Source: Panax quinquefolius (taxonomy: Eukaryota > Streptophyta > Magnoliopsida > Apiales > Araliaceae). Taken from it: DNA of 64,000 nt. The notes below the pieces were generated by a model. That model saw only the letters and a list, made by a program, of their open reading frames with translations. It searched no databases and had not been told where the DNA came from. Of this stretch, positions 32,925-46,063 are shown piece after piece. The stretch lies in the NCBI GenBank assembly GCA_020205615.1, contig JAINUW010000154.1, forward strand, positions 407,807-471,806. Direction: 5' to 3'. A program made the translations under genes and the position numbers. The stretch's first letter is position 1; every line of letters begins with the position of its first letter.

Positions 32925-35900
32925 TGTGATGTCCCCAAAACAGGTATACATCACCCATCTCGAGTTGCCAAATACATGGTACATAAATCAAATACAAACT
33001 TAAATACACAACTGTCGGGTAATATACGACAAAACATAGCTAAGAGTTTAAACAAGAATACTGCCTTCTAGACAATATCAACTCTCAATGGAGTTCTCAT
33101 TACAATTATTATCACACTATTTCGTAGAATAGTGAGGACTACTATAACACCATCTCGGACCATCACTCCATTTCCCGACTAGTCCCGGCTACGTTTTCAT
33201 TTCCTGAAGAAAACAATGAAAGAAAAAAGGTAAGCTTAACTAGCCTAGTAAGAAATATTATGACCAAGATAATGCAGAATAAATTATCATTAGCCTTCAA
33301 TAGTGTTAAACTTATAAAATACAACAAACATCAAGTTTAACCGCAGCGAAACACACAATTCATTAGAAGAGTCAAGTAGAGCATGATACCTACTATCTTA
33401 TATGATTTAAAAAGTTTTTCATCAACTTTATCGCTGAGACTCAGCTTAATAAATAAACCACATCATCGAATCATCCCTACACTACGGGCCAAGGATATTC
33501 ATGTAATCATCAATGGTCATGATTATACCGAATAATCCTTGGTCATAATCATACCAATAATTGTCCATCAATGCACTATGGGCCACTGAGGACTTTTACC
33601 ACATCATTTATAACATTACGGGTCATAATTATACCGAATGATCCATGGTCATAATCATACCAATCAACAGTCCATCTATGCACGTAAGGCAAATATGACT
33701 TTCATCACAATATAAGCATGAGGATGATGACAATGATATAATAATTCAATTAAAAGAAAGCAAATGATAAATTTTTAAAGATTTATAATTTAATTTATCC
33801 ATAATTCAATAATGATCAAATTACCAACATGATATTGCTTTGTGGAGTAAAATTCAAGAATGATATTGTATCAAAAATGATTTGGACCGAAAAGAAATCA
33901 TTTTTTGTCATGAATAGTACTCTGGGTGAATAGTACCCCGTGAAGAGTACTTCAAGAATAGTACTTTATGAATAGTACTTTGTGAATAGTACTTTGTGAA
34001 TATTACTATAAATATTACTATGTGAATAATACTCATAAAAGGAAAATACAAAAGAAAACGATATTCCATGACGAGTACAAAAGAAAGGATATCTCATACG
34101 AGTATAATAGAATATACGAAACTGCAAATGGATTTTCATCTGAAATGCGGTAGTCCATGTAGACAGATCATTTCCACAATTTAATAAATAATGAATACGA
34201 AGGGTCATTCACCATGCATGCGATAGTCCGCGTAGACAGGTTATTCCAACAGAATAATAAAGAATGGAATAACAAAAGAATTTCACCATGCATGCAGTAG
34301 TCCGCGTAGACAGTTTATTCCAACAGAATAATAAAGAATGGAATAACAGAACAATTTCACCATGCATGCAGTAGTCCGCATAGACAGGTTATTCCAATAG
34401 AATAATAAAAAAATGGAATAATAGAAGAATTTCACCATGCATGCGGTGAGTCGCGTGAAGCGAGTTATTCCAATGAATAATAAAGAATGGAATATCAAAC
34501 TTTATGAGTATTAAAAGAAATAACTCTCTTCATGAATACGAAAAAATAATACCCCTTACTACTGTTGAACGAAAATAATATTCCTACGAATATTGAACAA
34601 AGATGATATTTCTTACGAATATTGAACGAAAATAATATTCATACGAATACGAAAAATAATATCTCTTCAGAATATAAATTAAATAATACCCCTTACCTCA
34701 AAAGAAGACTGGATATTGGAATAGTGAAGTAGCATACTTGTCTTCTTCTTTCTCTCTATAGCTTCTCTCTCTATAATTGCTCTTGTGAGTCTTAGTGAAT
34801 TGGCGAGAATGAAGGAAGAATGAACTTCTATTTATAGGAAAATATAGTTTCGATAATTGCACATTTTAGGACTCGAAATATTATAGTATAATACCTTCAT
34901 CTTTTGTTTCATTATTAATTTACTCCTGCAAGTATTATCAAACTTGTACCACCTCCCATAATAGTATATCATATGAATCAATAGTACAATAATGTGACTC
35001 AATAGTTCTATACATGTGAAAAAAAAATTTATAGTATAATACCTTCATCTATACCTTCATTTTTAATTTAGTCATGCAAATATTATCAATCTTGAACCAC
35101 CTCCCCTAATAGTACATACATGTGAATCAATAGTACACACATGTGAACACATAGTTATAAGCATGTGAATTAATAACAATTAATTGCTCATTTATCCGAT
35201 TAATTACCCAATTGGTTAATATAACTTCCAGACATCAATTATTATCGAAATAAATGTCGATTTCCACTAACACTAATAATCCCAACACAATGGAACTATC
35301 AATTTCATCTTTAATCAACACGAACTTATTCATCATTAATATTATAACTCACAATATTTAACAACCAGGTCATTCCCAGGAAAGAGAGGGCTTTCTGATA
35401 AGGATTTCTCCTTATTGGCGCGCAATTAGGTGACCAAACCTCTCCTTGACAGAACTTCTAGACATTATCAATATTGCAAATAATAATATTAATAACTTTG
35501 TCATCTCAATTATTGATTTAATAGTATAAAATATTATGTAGATGATACTGTGACAATAATTGAATCATTAATATAAGAGAGATATGATGCAATAATTTCG
35601 TAAGTAATAATTGAGTATAATTGGTGACTTCTTTACGTAAGCATCAATAATCAATACAAAGGTGCTACTCTTATGCAACCACGCAGTACATTGTATTTTT
35701 TACTCTTTGGGTAGTTCAATAGTTTAACGGTAAAACTTTCGCCATTATTTTTATAAAAAGATAATTCTATCATTTTCTAAATACGACAATACTTTCGTTG
35801 TGGAGTCCACCAATGATTGTGTCATCGTATGAATATTCCCTGTTAAAACGAATATACCCCGACACAACGAATATTGTATATCAACTTGCTTTCTTTGCAA

Positions 35901-36017
35901 AAAAAATTCAAATATCACCCTTACCTTTAACCTTTTATCAATTTAACCAATTACTAAATAGAATAATAATTATAGGAAAATTGAATATTTTCATTTCATA
36001 AAATTTGGGGTCTTACA
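32925..36017 (-). repeat. F array LTR3
   Basis: From TGTGATGTCCCC to GGGGTCTTACA. TATA box on the minus strand at 34828-34836; ~75-bp tandem repeats at about 34200-34500. It is most similar to LTR2. The stretch 35580-35715 has a cluster of small indels absent from the other three LTRs. Confidence 0.92.
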
Positions 36018-36051
36018 ATCTTCCCTCCTTATGAAATTTTTCCCTCAAAAT

Positions 36052-36341
36052 TTACGTACGTACCGGGTATGCCGAAGATGTGAGGATACCTTGTTTAGAT
36101 TCTAACTCTTGAGGTATAACCTTTGAGTGTCGAATATGATCCTTCTTATCCAAAATTTTAAAACGTATCTCCTCATACGTTAAATCTTCTGCTATCTCGT
36201 CTAGTTCTAATTCAATAATGTGGTTTGGGTCATCCACATATTTACATATAATCGATACGTGAAAAACATTATGAACACGCGACATACTTGGCAGTAAAGC
36301 AAGTCTATAGGCCACAGTTCCTACTCGATCGACGATTTCAA
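36052..36341 (-). pseudogene. pol: F unit 3 pol C-terminus
   Basis: Same open end as units 1 and 2 (MAYRLALLPSMSRVHNVFHV), with EDLTYEEIRFKILDKKDH preserved slightly better. The PPT at 36018-36032 has one substitution (ATAAGGAGGGAAGAT on the minus strand). Confidence 0.8.
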
Positions 36342-37382
36342 ATGGGCCAATTAAATCGAGTATTGAGATTTCCTCTCTTCATTGACTTTTGCTTCTAGAA
36401 TAACACCCTCTTGAACCTTCTTCTTCACATTTATCAGCTCTGAGTGTGTAGCTTGAGCGGCTTTTAACTTTATCGATTAAAGTTAATTCTACTTGTATAT
36501 TCGCTATTTTCATGTGGGTCCCTAAAGTCTTTAACCCTATCTTCATCATTTGTAAGTTAAACAAAATGGGTTTTTGTGTTAACAACATTACAATCGTAAA
36601 CGCATACGATCTTCTACAAAATGCATCAGCTACCACGTTCGCTTTTTCCACGATAATATTGAATTGTATGGTCGAAATCTTCATCAGCTCGAGCCAACGT
36701 CTTTGGCGCATGATACGTTCGTTTTGGGTGAAGAAATATTTAAGGGTTTTAGAAATAGGTTTTGTACTGGGGTCAATACAAAATTCGATTTCACGCTCTG
36801 GGGGTAGGCCAGGAAGTTATTCAGGGAATACGTCAAGAAAATTATTAACAATAGAATTATCATTCAAATTTATCGTATTTTTATTTAAATCCATGACATG
36901 TGCTAAGAAAGCTTGACATCCGTTTTTCAATAAACGAATAGCTTTATGGCTTAATATGACAGTGATTGACTTTTTGTGGTTTGGTTGCTTGAATTCGTAT
37001 AATAGGTTGGTTAAGAATATGAAAGTTAACAAACTTACAAAAACAATTGATTTTAGCGTGATGAGTAGTTAACCAATCAATCCCTAAAATCACATCAAAT
37101 GCAAGTATTTTCAAAGAGATAAGATAGACAAGTAACGTGAAAGTGTCAATTTTAATTAAATAAGATTTATAAATAGTGGATATAACAAAGGTTTCTCCTT
37201 ATAGAGTTTCAACAGATAAGTCAAAGTCTAATTTCTCAAGAGCCAAGTTCAAACGTTGAGCACAACTAGGTGAAATAAAAGAGTGGGTAGAACCGATATC
37301 GAATAAGGTATAGATTTTGCAAGAGTTTATGACTAACTTACCCGTGATAACTTCGTTCGGGTTCCTCGATAAACGCTCTCAC
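36342..37382 (-). pseudogene. pol: F unit 3 PR, (RT deleted), RNase H, (IN deleted)
   Basis: Same order and joins as units 1 and 2, with one extra base overall. RNase H reads [10 protein letters not shown] and DAFCRRSYAF, closer to element A here than units 1 and 2. A small frameshift lies near 36975 in the QATKP.KS motif. Confidence 0.8.
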
Positions 37383-38141
37383 TTAAACTACCCAATTTGA
37401 CTTTTCTAGGACATCCTTTGGCGTCACCATCCCAGTTTGACTTAACTTTGCTATAGAGTACATTCCACCCTTAATTTCTTCATCACATTCCTGATCTATG
37501 ATTCGAATCATTACTCTCTGATCCATATCGAATTGGGGTTGACCGCTCTGCATAGGGTAATTCCAAACTCGTTGTTGGATTATCCCAATTGTTGTCCAAA
37601 AAGTAAAATCCATTTCATCTATTTTGTCCTTATTAGTTCGAACGCCTTTTTCTACAATATCAACGCGTCGTGCGGCTTTTACCCATGCATCATATATTCT
37701 CATTCGTTCATTTGCTTCTTCTTTCATCAGAACTTTGATCATAACATTCTTAGATTCCAGCTCTAATATCTTATACTCTGCCAAAGAGTGCTTCTGTTCA
37801 AGCATCGCACATCGGGTAACACAATATTGAATTATTGCATCTCTTTGCTCCACGACCGCCTGTCATGCTTCAGTCTACTCTTCTAACTCATGAATACAAT
37901 TTTGTAATTCTAAATTTTGATCATAAAATTCTTCTAATAAATTCTCCTCAGGTTCCTCTTCTTCCTCACTCTCAGCTGCTACCTCTACGACTAACTCGGG
38001 TGCAACTATTAGTTCTTCACTCACCATGTAGATATCTCTAATTTCTTCTACGTCTGACATAACATTAACCTGATTGGTGATTAAAGGTGTCTCAACGGTC
38101 ACATTCACTCCATTGTTAATATTTTTAGCTGCCATTTTCAA
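37383..38141 (-). pseudogene. F unit 3 chimeric gag-leader/coiled-coil ORF (best preserved)
   Basis: 759 nt, same length as the other two. The second part is open for 156 codons from 37853 (MEQRDAIIQYC ... EKSNWVV). The first part runs from MKMAAKNINNGVNVTVETP through MSDVEEIRDIYMV to IHELEE. Only two closely spaced stops near 37860-37880 separate them. The C-terminal half resembles E's pre-gag ORF: a WTTIG / HTAME helix, a WNYPMQSGQP / YHYPAEQGQT motif, and then a short acidic helix. This is the copy to use for structure prediction. Confidence 0.78.
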
Positions 38142-38308
38142 ACAATGTCACAAAACAAGGGTTAATTGACATGCCATATATTATCCCTATATTCTGACCG
38201 ACCAATTAAATACCAAATAAACTTATGTAGGTCATACTAGCAAAGGAATTCCCCGTCTCTCTCCTTCTAGTTCTTGTCTCACATCTCAGCCAGGGATTAT
38301 ATCCCTAA

Positions 38309-38322
38309 GCTTTGATACCAAC
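38309..38322 (-). other. PBS of F unit 3
   Basis: Minus-strand GTTGGTATCAAAGC beside LTR4. Confidence 0.85.
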
Positions 38323-41300
38323 TGTGATATTCCCAAAATAGGTATACATCACCCATCTCGAGTCATCAAATACATGGTACATAAATCAAATACAAACTTA
38401 ATTATACAACTGTCGGGTAATATACGACAAAACATAGCTTAGAGTTTAAACAAGAATATTGCCTTTTAGACAATATCCACTCTCAATGGAGTTCTCATTA
38501 CAATTATTATCACACTATTTCATAGAATAGTGAGGACTACTATAACACCATCTTGGACCATTACTCCGTTTACTGACTAGTCCCGGCTACGTTCTCATTT
38601 CCTGAAAAAACAATGAAAGAAAAAATGTGAGCTCAACTAGCCCAGTAAGAATTATTATGACCAAGATAATGCAGAATAAATTATCATTAGCCTTCAACAG
38701 TGTTAAACTGATAAAATATAATAAAAATTAAGTTTAACTACAGCGAAACAAGCAATTCATTAGAAAAGTCAAGTAGAGCATGATACCTACTATCTTATAT
38801 GATTTAAAAAGTTTTTCATCAACTTTATCGCTGAGACTCAGCTGAATAAATAAACTACATCATCAAATCATCGATGCACTACGAGCCAAGGATATTCATG
38901 TAATCATCAATGATCATGATTATACCGAATAATCCCTAGTCATAGTCATACCAATAACTATCCATCAATGCACTATGGGCCACTGAGGACTTTTAGCACA
39001 TCATTTATAACATTATGGGTCATGATTATACTGAATGTTCCCTGGTCATAATCATACCAATCAGCAGTCCATCTATGTACGTAAGCCAAAGATGACTTTC
39101 ATCATAATATGAGAATGAGGATGATGACAATGATATAAGAATTCAATTAAAAGAAAGCAAATGATAACTTTTTAAAGATTAATAATTTAATTTATTCAGA
39201 ATTCAATAATGATCAAATTACCAACATGATATTGCTTTGTGGAGTAAAATTCAAGAATGATATTGTATCAAAAATGATTTGGACCGAAAAGAAATCATTT
39301 TTTGTCATAAATAATACTCCAGGTGAATAGTACCCCATGAAGTGTACTTCAGGAATAGTACCCCGCAAATAGTACTTTGTGAATAGTACCATAAATATTA
39401 CTCTGTGAATAGTACTCATAAAAGGAAAATACAAAAGAAAACGATATTCCATGATGAGTACAAAAGAAAGGATATCTCATACGAGTATAATAGAATATAC
39501 GAAACTGCAAATGGATTTTCATCCGAAATGCGGTAGTCCATGTAGACAGATCATTTCCATAATTTAATAAAGAATGAATACGAAGGGCCATTCACCATTC
39601 ATGCGATAGTCCGCGTAGACAAGTTATTCCAACAGAATAATAAGGAATGGAATAACAAAAGAATTTCACCATGCATGCAGTAGTCCACGTAGATAGTTTA
39701 TTCCAACAGAATAATAAAGAATAGAATAATAGAAGAATTTCACCATGCATGCGGTAGTCAAGCGTGAGCGAGTTATTCAACGAATAATAAAAATGGAATA
39801 ATAGAAGAATTTCACCATGCATGCGGTAGTCCGCATAGACAAGTTATTCTAATAGAATAATAAAGAATGGAATAACAACCTTTATGAGTATTAAAAGAAA
39901 TAACTCTCTTCATGAATACGAAAAAATAATACCCCTTACTACTGTTGAACGAAAATAATATTACTACGAATATTGAACGAAGATGATATTTCTTACTAAT
40001 ATTGAATGAAAATAATATTCATACGAATACGAAAAATAATATCTCTACAGAATATGAAATAAATAATACCCTTACCTTTAAGAAGATCTGGATCTATGGA
40101 ATAGTGAAGTAGCAGACTTCTCTTCTTCTTTCTCTCTATAGCTTCTCTCTCTATAATTTCTCTTATGAGTCTTAGTGAATTGGTAAGAATGAAGGAAGAG
40201 TGAGCTTCTATTTATAGGAAAATATAGTTTCGATAATTGCACATTTTGGGGCTCAAAATATTACAGTATAATACCTTCATCTTTTGTTTCATTATTAATG
40301 TAGTCCTCCAAGTATTATCAAACTTGTACCACCTCTCCTAATAGTATATCATGTGAATCAATAGTACAATAATGTGACTCAATAGTTCTATACATGTGAA
40401 AAAAAATAATTACAGTATAGTACCTTCATCTATACCTTCATTTTTAATTTAGTCATGCAAGTATTATCAATCTTGCACCACCTCCCCTAATAGTACATAC
40501 AGTTGAATCAATAGTACACACATGTGAATACATAGTTATAAGAATGTGAATTAATATCAATTAATTGCTTATTTATCCGATTAATTACACGATTGGTCAA
40601 TATAACTTCCAGACATCAATTATTATCAAAATAAATGTCTATTTCCACTAACACTAATAATCCCAACACAATGGAACTATCAATTTCATCTTTAATTAAT
40701 ACGAACTTATTCATCATTAATATTATAACTCATAATATTTAACAACCAGGTCGTTCCCAGGAAAGATGGTGCTTTCCGAAAAGGATATCTCCTTATTGGC
40801 GCTTAATTAGGTGACCAAACCTCTCCTTGACAGAACTTCTAGACATTATCAATATTGGAAATAATAATATGTATAACTTTGTCGTCTCAATTATTGATTT
40901 AATAATATAAAATATTATGCAGATGGTACTATGACAATAATTTAATCAATAATATGAGAGATATGATGCAACAATTACTGTAGCAGTAATTGAGTATAAC
41001 TGAGTGACTTCTTATGTAAGCATCAATAATCAATATCGTGTGCTACTATGCAACCATGCATATTACTATACTTTTACTACCGGGTAGTTCAACAGTTTAA
41101 CGGCAAAACTTTTGCCATTATTTTTATAAAAAGATAATTCTGTCGTTTTCTAAATACAACAATACGTCCGTTGTGGGGTCCACCAATGATTGTGCCATCG
41201 TACGAATATTTCCTATTAAAATAAATATTCCCCGACACAACGAATATTTTTTATCAACTTGCTTTCTTTGCAAAAATTTTCAAATATCACCCTTAACTTT

Positions 41301-41389
41301 AACTTGTTATCAATTTAACCATTTACTAAATAGAATAATAATTATAGAAAAATTGAATATTTTCATTTCATAAAATTCGGGGTCTTATA
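38323..41389 (-). repeat. F array LTR4
   Basis: From TGTGATATTCCC to GGGGTCTTATA (final CA mutated to TA), followed by the TSD TATTC. TATA box on the minus strand at 40208-40216; tandem repeats at about 39580-39870. As the right-most LTR it is the 5' LTR of the insertion on the minus strand. Confidence 0.92.
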
Positions 41390-41394
41390 TATTC

Positions 41395-44300
41395 GTCTAG
41401 CTAGAATAATTGGCTAAGACATTTCTCAACATAATTCGACAACAGACATGAATTATCTATACTGTAAATAATAACTAATACGGATGTAATTATCCAATAA
41501 CGGTTATTCTCTAAGTATATTTTTAGAATTAATAATTCAATTTGAATGAATAAACATGCACTAACTGTGAATAATCAACAATAATTCTCAGATTTGGCCT
41601 AATCAATAATAATTAACCACCATAATAATTGAACAGATATAGCTCAAGGTTGAGTTAAGGAAACTTGCCTTTCGAATTGATTACTGCTACACAATATACT
41701 TATCTGCATTTGTAAGACCTATAATCAACAATATCGGTCTCACAATTAGCACCATAATTCACAACACATAATACTTTAATTCATAGTCAATATTTCTCCT
41801 AGATACATTACTACATAGTCACATCAGTGTTTATAACTTATATAAACACTTATCAAGTCTATTCTCGGTGTACTGATCACCCTATCTGACAATTAACAAT
41901 TATTTTGTCAACTAAACTCGGTCTCAAAGCTTCAATATTATATTAAATAAGTTACACATCATTTATAGTATTTTTCGAAAGCTTTTAATAATTTCCTAAC
42001 AATTATTATAATTTATAATAATTTTTCAAACACCGAAATCATTTTTAAATGATTTAAATATTGAAAAACCTATCATCATTAATATTTACTAACATTTAAA
42101 ATATTAATGTCATATTTTTCAAAATATTAAAGTTATTAATATTAACTTAGAATATTTTTAATCCCAATATTCTCCTTAAATGATTTTTAAAATAATTAAA
42201 ACCATTTTTAATAGTCATCATTAATATTTAAATATTAATGAAATTTTTGTCAAAATATTAAAAATCATTAATTATAACTTAATATATTTTGAAATCATTT
42301 TTCTCATTTTTAAATGATTTTGAAATCAATAAAATCATTTTTTCTATTATTTATTTAATTTAATAATTAAATAAATCTATTACCATTAATAATAAATTAT
42401 TAAAGAAATCTCCAAAATATTAAAAGTTTCATTTTATATCTCAAAATATTTTTAAACACTTTATTCTTATTTAAAATAATTTTTATAATATTAAAATTAT
42501 TTTTTTCTAATTTATTTAATATACTAATTAAATAAATTAAATACCATTAATATTCAAATAATTATAAATATTAATAAAAATTATCCCAATTTGTCAAAAG
42601 TTATTTTTTTCATAATTTAAAATAATTTTGAACACCATTTTTGTAATTTTTAGAATTTATTTTCTATATTTAATCATTTTCAGGAAATTCAAAAAATAAA
42701 AATAATAGAAACTGTCGTTATAGTCTATAGCGACACTTTCTGTCGCTGTTGGTGTTCTTGAGCTCAGGAACACTGACAGTCCAGTTCTCAAGTGCAAGGT
42801 TTGACCTCCTTTAATTCTCAGCCTAAGCATGTTCTTGGCTTTCTAAAACTTTGATCTTGTAGTAGGTATGTAGTACTACAAGTTTTAATCAATATCTAGG
42901 TCATACATCAACAAATCATGAAGATCTGGCCCTTTAAATATGTTGTCAAAGCGTTCCTGGGTTTTCTGTGTAACCCAGAAACCCAGGCAGTTTCAAGTGT
43001 CTAGTTTCTTGCTCGATTTCCTTTAAGTTCTGTTCATTACTTAAGTGTTCTAAGGCTTCAAACCTGTAGTTCTCATGTCATATAACATATATAAAACAAT
43101 AGATCAGTCCAACAACCTCGCAATATCCAGATATAGTTCGGTCAAAGGCTGTCAGAAAACTAGTTCATACGTTTTCTGGAAATTCCAGAAACATGATTGG
43201 GTATGCCACTTTGACCAGCCACTCCATTCGATCTATTGCTTGTTTAAAGGATCTAAAGGCATGGATATAGAGTCCATATAACAGGCTACAAAATGTTTAT
43301 AACAACAAAAGCAAATCTCTTAAAACTTGACAGATCCGGGCCTTAGAAGATCCTGTTAGACACTACTTAAGGATTTCTAGGTTACCTAGAAATCACTCGG
43401 TCATGCTTGGTCAACGGGTTTTGACCAAGAATAACATGAAATCTAGACATGGAATGGCTGTGATTCCACTTCTAGATTACAGTACTCATGGCATATTACA
43501 TATCTAAAACATAAAACACCACAAATCATTAACAGGGAAAGATCTGTGGCTTCTGACATATGCTTCTCAGACCACTTTGGGGTTCAAGAATAGTTTTTGA
43601 AAACTTCATTTTTTACCCACTTGGATGCTATGGATCTATGATAGATCATCATAGATCATCATAAAACATCTTCTAACATGTATTTAAACACATAAACACC
43701 AACTTGAACTTAACATACATAATTTAAGATGAATTAGGTTTATACCTTTTTCTTGCTTAATCTTTGATCTTGCCTTTCCAAATCTGATTTTGGTGTTTTA
43801 GGGGGTTATTTTGTGACTGGTCCACTTTGGTTTTTCGTGGCTAAGGAGATAGAAGGGGTTAGTTAAGAGTTGGATAGCAAATGAGCCATTTTGGTAAACT
43901 TTCTCTCTCTTAATCTCATATAATCACTTGGTGTAATCCATGTTGCTAACATAGCTGATGATCTAGGCTGATTTGCTGGAGTTTTAGGTCATACTAAGTC
44001 AAAAGTTGGTGAACAACTAAAGGTGTTGGCAAATTTTACAAGTTAACTTATTAAAGAATTTAAAAAGGGTATTATGGTCATTCTCCTTGTAATTTTAATG
44101 GCATACTAGACTTTTGATTCAACCTTTAAGGTTTAACCTTAAGGTTCTAACCCTTACGTTTTACAACTTTAGTTTCTATGATTTTCTAATTAGGGTTTTT
44201 AAAATAGAAAATAAAGATAACTAAAATATAATTAGTGTTTTCTAATTATATTAAAGTTTACTAATCACTTTAGGGTTTAATAATTAGGATTATAGTTTTC

Positions 44301-44715
44301 TAATTAGGGTTTAGAGTTGCTGAATTAAAATTAGGGTTTTCCAGCATTCGTTTAGGGTTCTAAACTATGCATTAGGGTTTCTAAGCCTGAGATTGGTGGT
44401 TTCTAATCCCTTATTAGGGTTTAAACCCTATCCGATCAATTGTTGATCAAAAACTCTATAAAGTACAAATGCGTACTCACAGATATATCTTTATTATAAT
44501 TGTGATTTCTATCGAATCCCTATCCGAACACAGGGTTAGGGTTTTAAATTCTCGGTTAAGCACAACTCTACTCTTATTTCTCAGTCAATACACAAATTGA
44601 CTAATTCTCACAACTCGTATCACAAATACACAGCACAATATTAATAGTCAATATCAATATTAAATAAAAAAAATATTCTTAAAATTTGGATTATTCAAAA
44701 TCCCGGGTTATTACA
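41395..44715 (-). repeat. Element D left (3') LTR, proximal part
   Basis: Continues the LTR after array F (GTCTAGCTAGAATAATTGG, matching 58078 on) and ends CGGGTTATTACA at 44715. Landmarks: AT-rich block 41990-42690, hairpin TGTCGTTATA/TATAGCGACA at about 42713-42737, palindromes at about 42955-42985, 43162-43186 and 43370-43392, and TTAGGGTTT-rich stretch 44150-44430. No gene. Confidence 0.9.
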
Positions 44716-44730
44716 TTCTCCCCTCCTTAT
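44716..44730 (-). other. Element D polypurine tract
   Basis: Minus-strand ATAAGGAGGGGAGAA directly next to the LTR end at 44715. Confidence 0.88.
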
Positions 44731-44912
44731 AAGGATTCCGTCCTCAGAATCACCGCTTTCTTATACCCTACAATCTTTTAAAGTTGTATCATCAATTCAT
44801 TTTTATCAAAACAATATTAAATTGTGTCTTATATTCTAACATGTGACTTAGATCTATAAAAGAAAACAATTCACATCGATATCTAACCCATATTACTCGT
44901 GTAATTTAAGTA

Positions 44913-46063
44913 TTAAGTGAAATCGTTACCTGTTGCCACCTCCTGAGCAGCCTATGCATCTTATACTGTCATGTTGAATGTACGGGATGTTGGTCTTCCT
45001 GACTATGCAAGTCCTTTAATCGCCAAGGTTTCACTATCGGGTCCCTTGTTGACACTTTCCTTCTCCACATTTCTCTTCGGAAAGTTTCGAACCATATGAT
45101 CAGTCGATCCGTACGCAAAACAACCTTGTATCTTCTTCAAATTGGGACAATTAGGTTATATGTGTCCCTCTTGACCACAGTTATAAAAGACTCCTTTCTT
45201 CTTAAGATAAACTCCCGAATGGTTCTTTCCACAAGTCGCACATGGCTCCCTCCCTTTCTTATTTTCTTCTATCTTGTTACCGCCTGGGTATTCTTGCTCC
45301 ACTTTATTTTGTTCAGATTACTACCAGCACTACTACCTCCTTCAATAGTCTTCTTCTTCTTCTTCTCCTGATTATAACGGGATGCAGCTTCGCTTCCCCC
45401 TTCAGCAATTATTGATTTCTCCAACAAAGCCACAAACGTATTAATCTACAATATGGCTTCTTTGTTGTATATACCCAGCTTCAATCCATTCTCAAACCTT
45501 CTCGCCTTCCGTAATTTTGTATCCATCTGATTAGGTGCAAATATCGGTAATTCATTGAATTTAGCAGCATATTCAGACACCGGCATGTTCTCCTACTTCA
45601 ATTCCAAAAACTTAACTTCCATCCGAGTTTGCATACTCGACGAAAAATAGTTCTCAAAGAACAACTCCTTGAATCTTGTCCAAGTTACCACAACTGTACC
45701 AGCTCTAGCCTTATTAGTCTCCCACCAGTAATTGGCTTCTCCTTTCATCAGATATGTTTCAAAAGTTATCTTTTGCTCTTCTGCCACTTGCGCAATAATG
45801 AATGCTTTCTCCATCCCCTTCACCCAAGTTTGGGCTTCAATCGGATCCGTGGTTCCCTTGAATTATGGTGGTCCTACCGCTTTAAATTCCTTCAAATTTG
45901 CCAATCTATCATCTGGCTAATTTCACGCTCTTGCTGTTAGAGCTCTATTTCCCATCGCTTGGGCTAACATATCCATAAAATTCTACATCGGGTCCACTTG
46001 ACCTCCTTCATTATTCACTTACTGCTCTTCTCTTTGATTTCAATTCTGTCGTCTAGGTGGCAT
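44913..46063 (-). pseudogene. gag: Element D gag
   Basis: Read down from ATG at 46063-46061 (MPPRRQN). A capsid core follows: FKAVGPP, EAQTWVKGMEKAFIIAQVAE, MKGEANYWWE, ENYFSSSMQTRMEVKFLELK and EYAAKFNELP. A zinc-knuckle block follows in a shifted frame: CATCGKNHSG, YNCGQEGHI.PNC, and a third, damaged CFAYGSTDHM. Several in-frame stops occur near the N-terminus and a frameshift lies near 45370. After the knuckles, the linker GRPTSRTFNMTV corresponds to GKPMTRIFNMII in element E, where protease follows; here the frame ends at 44913. No protease active site is present. Confidence 0.82.

Larger units (their letters stand above)
22117..41389 (-). mobile_element. Element F: tandem LTR retrotransposon array (4 LTRs, 3 internal units)
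   Basis: One insertion event bounded by a single TSD, TATTC (22112-22116 and 41390-41394), contains LTR-INT-LTR-INT-LTR-INT-LTR in one orientation. LTRs are 3158, 3042, 3093 and 3067 bp; internals are 2304, 2304 and 2305 bp. Unit starts are 5462, 5346 and 5398 bp apart. Each internal has its own PPT (right after each LTR end) and PBS (GGTATCAAAGC on the minus strand). The family is related to element A: same LTR termini, PBS context, gag N-terminus, PR, RNase H and chromodomain, with RT and IN deleted. Confidence 0.92.

Noticed and set aside
44150..44430. Interstitial telomere array
   Set aside because: TTTAGGG words are irregular and shared among LTR copies, not a contiguous array.
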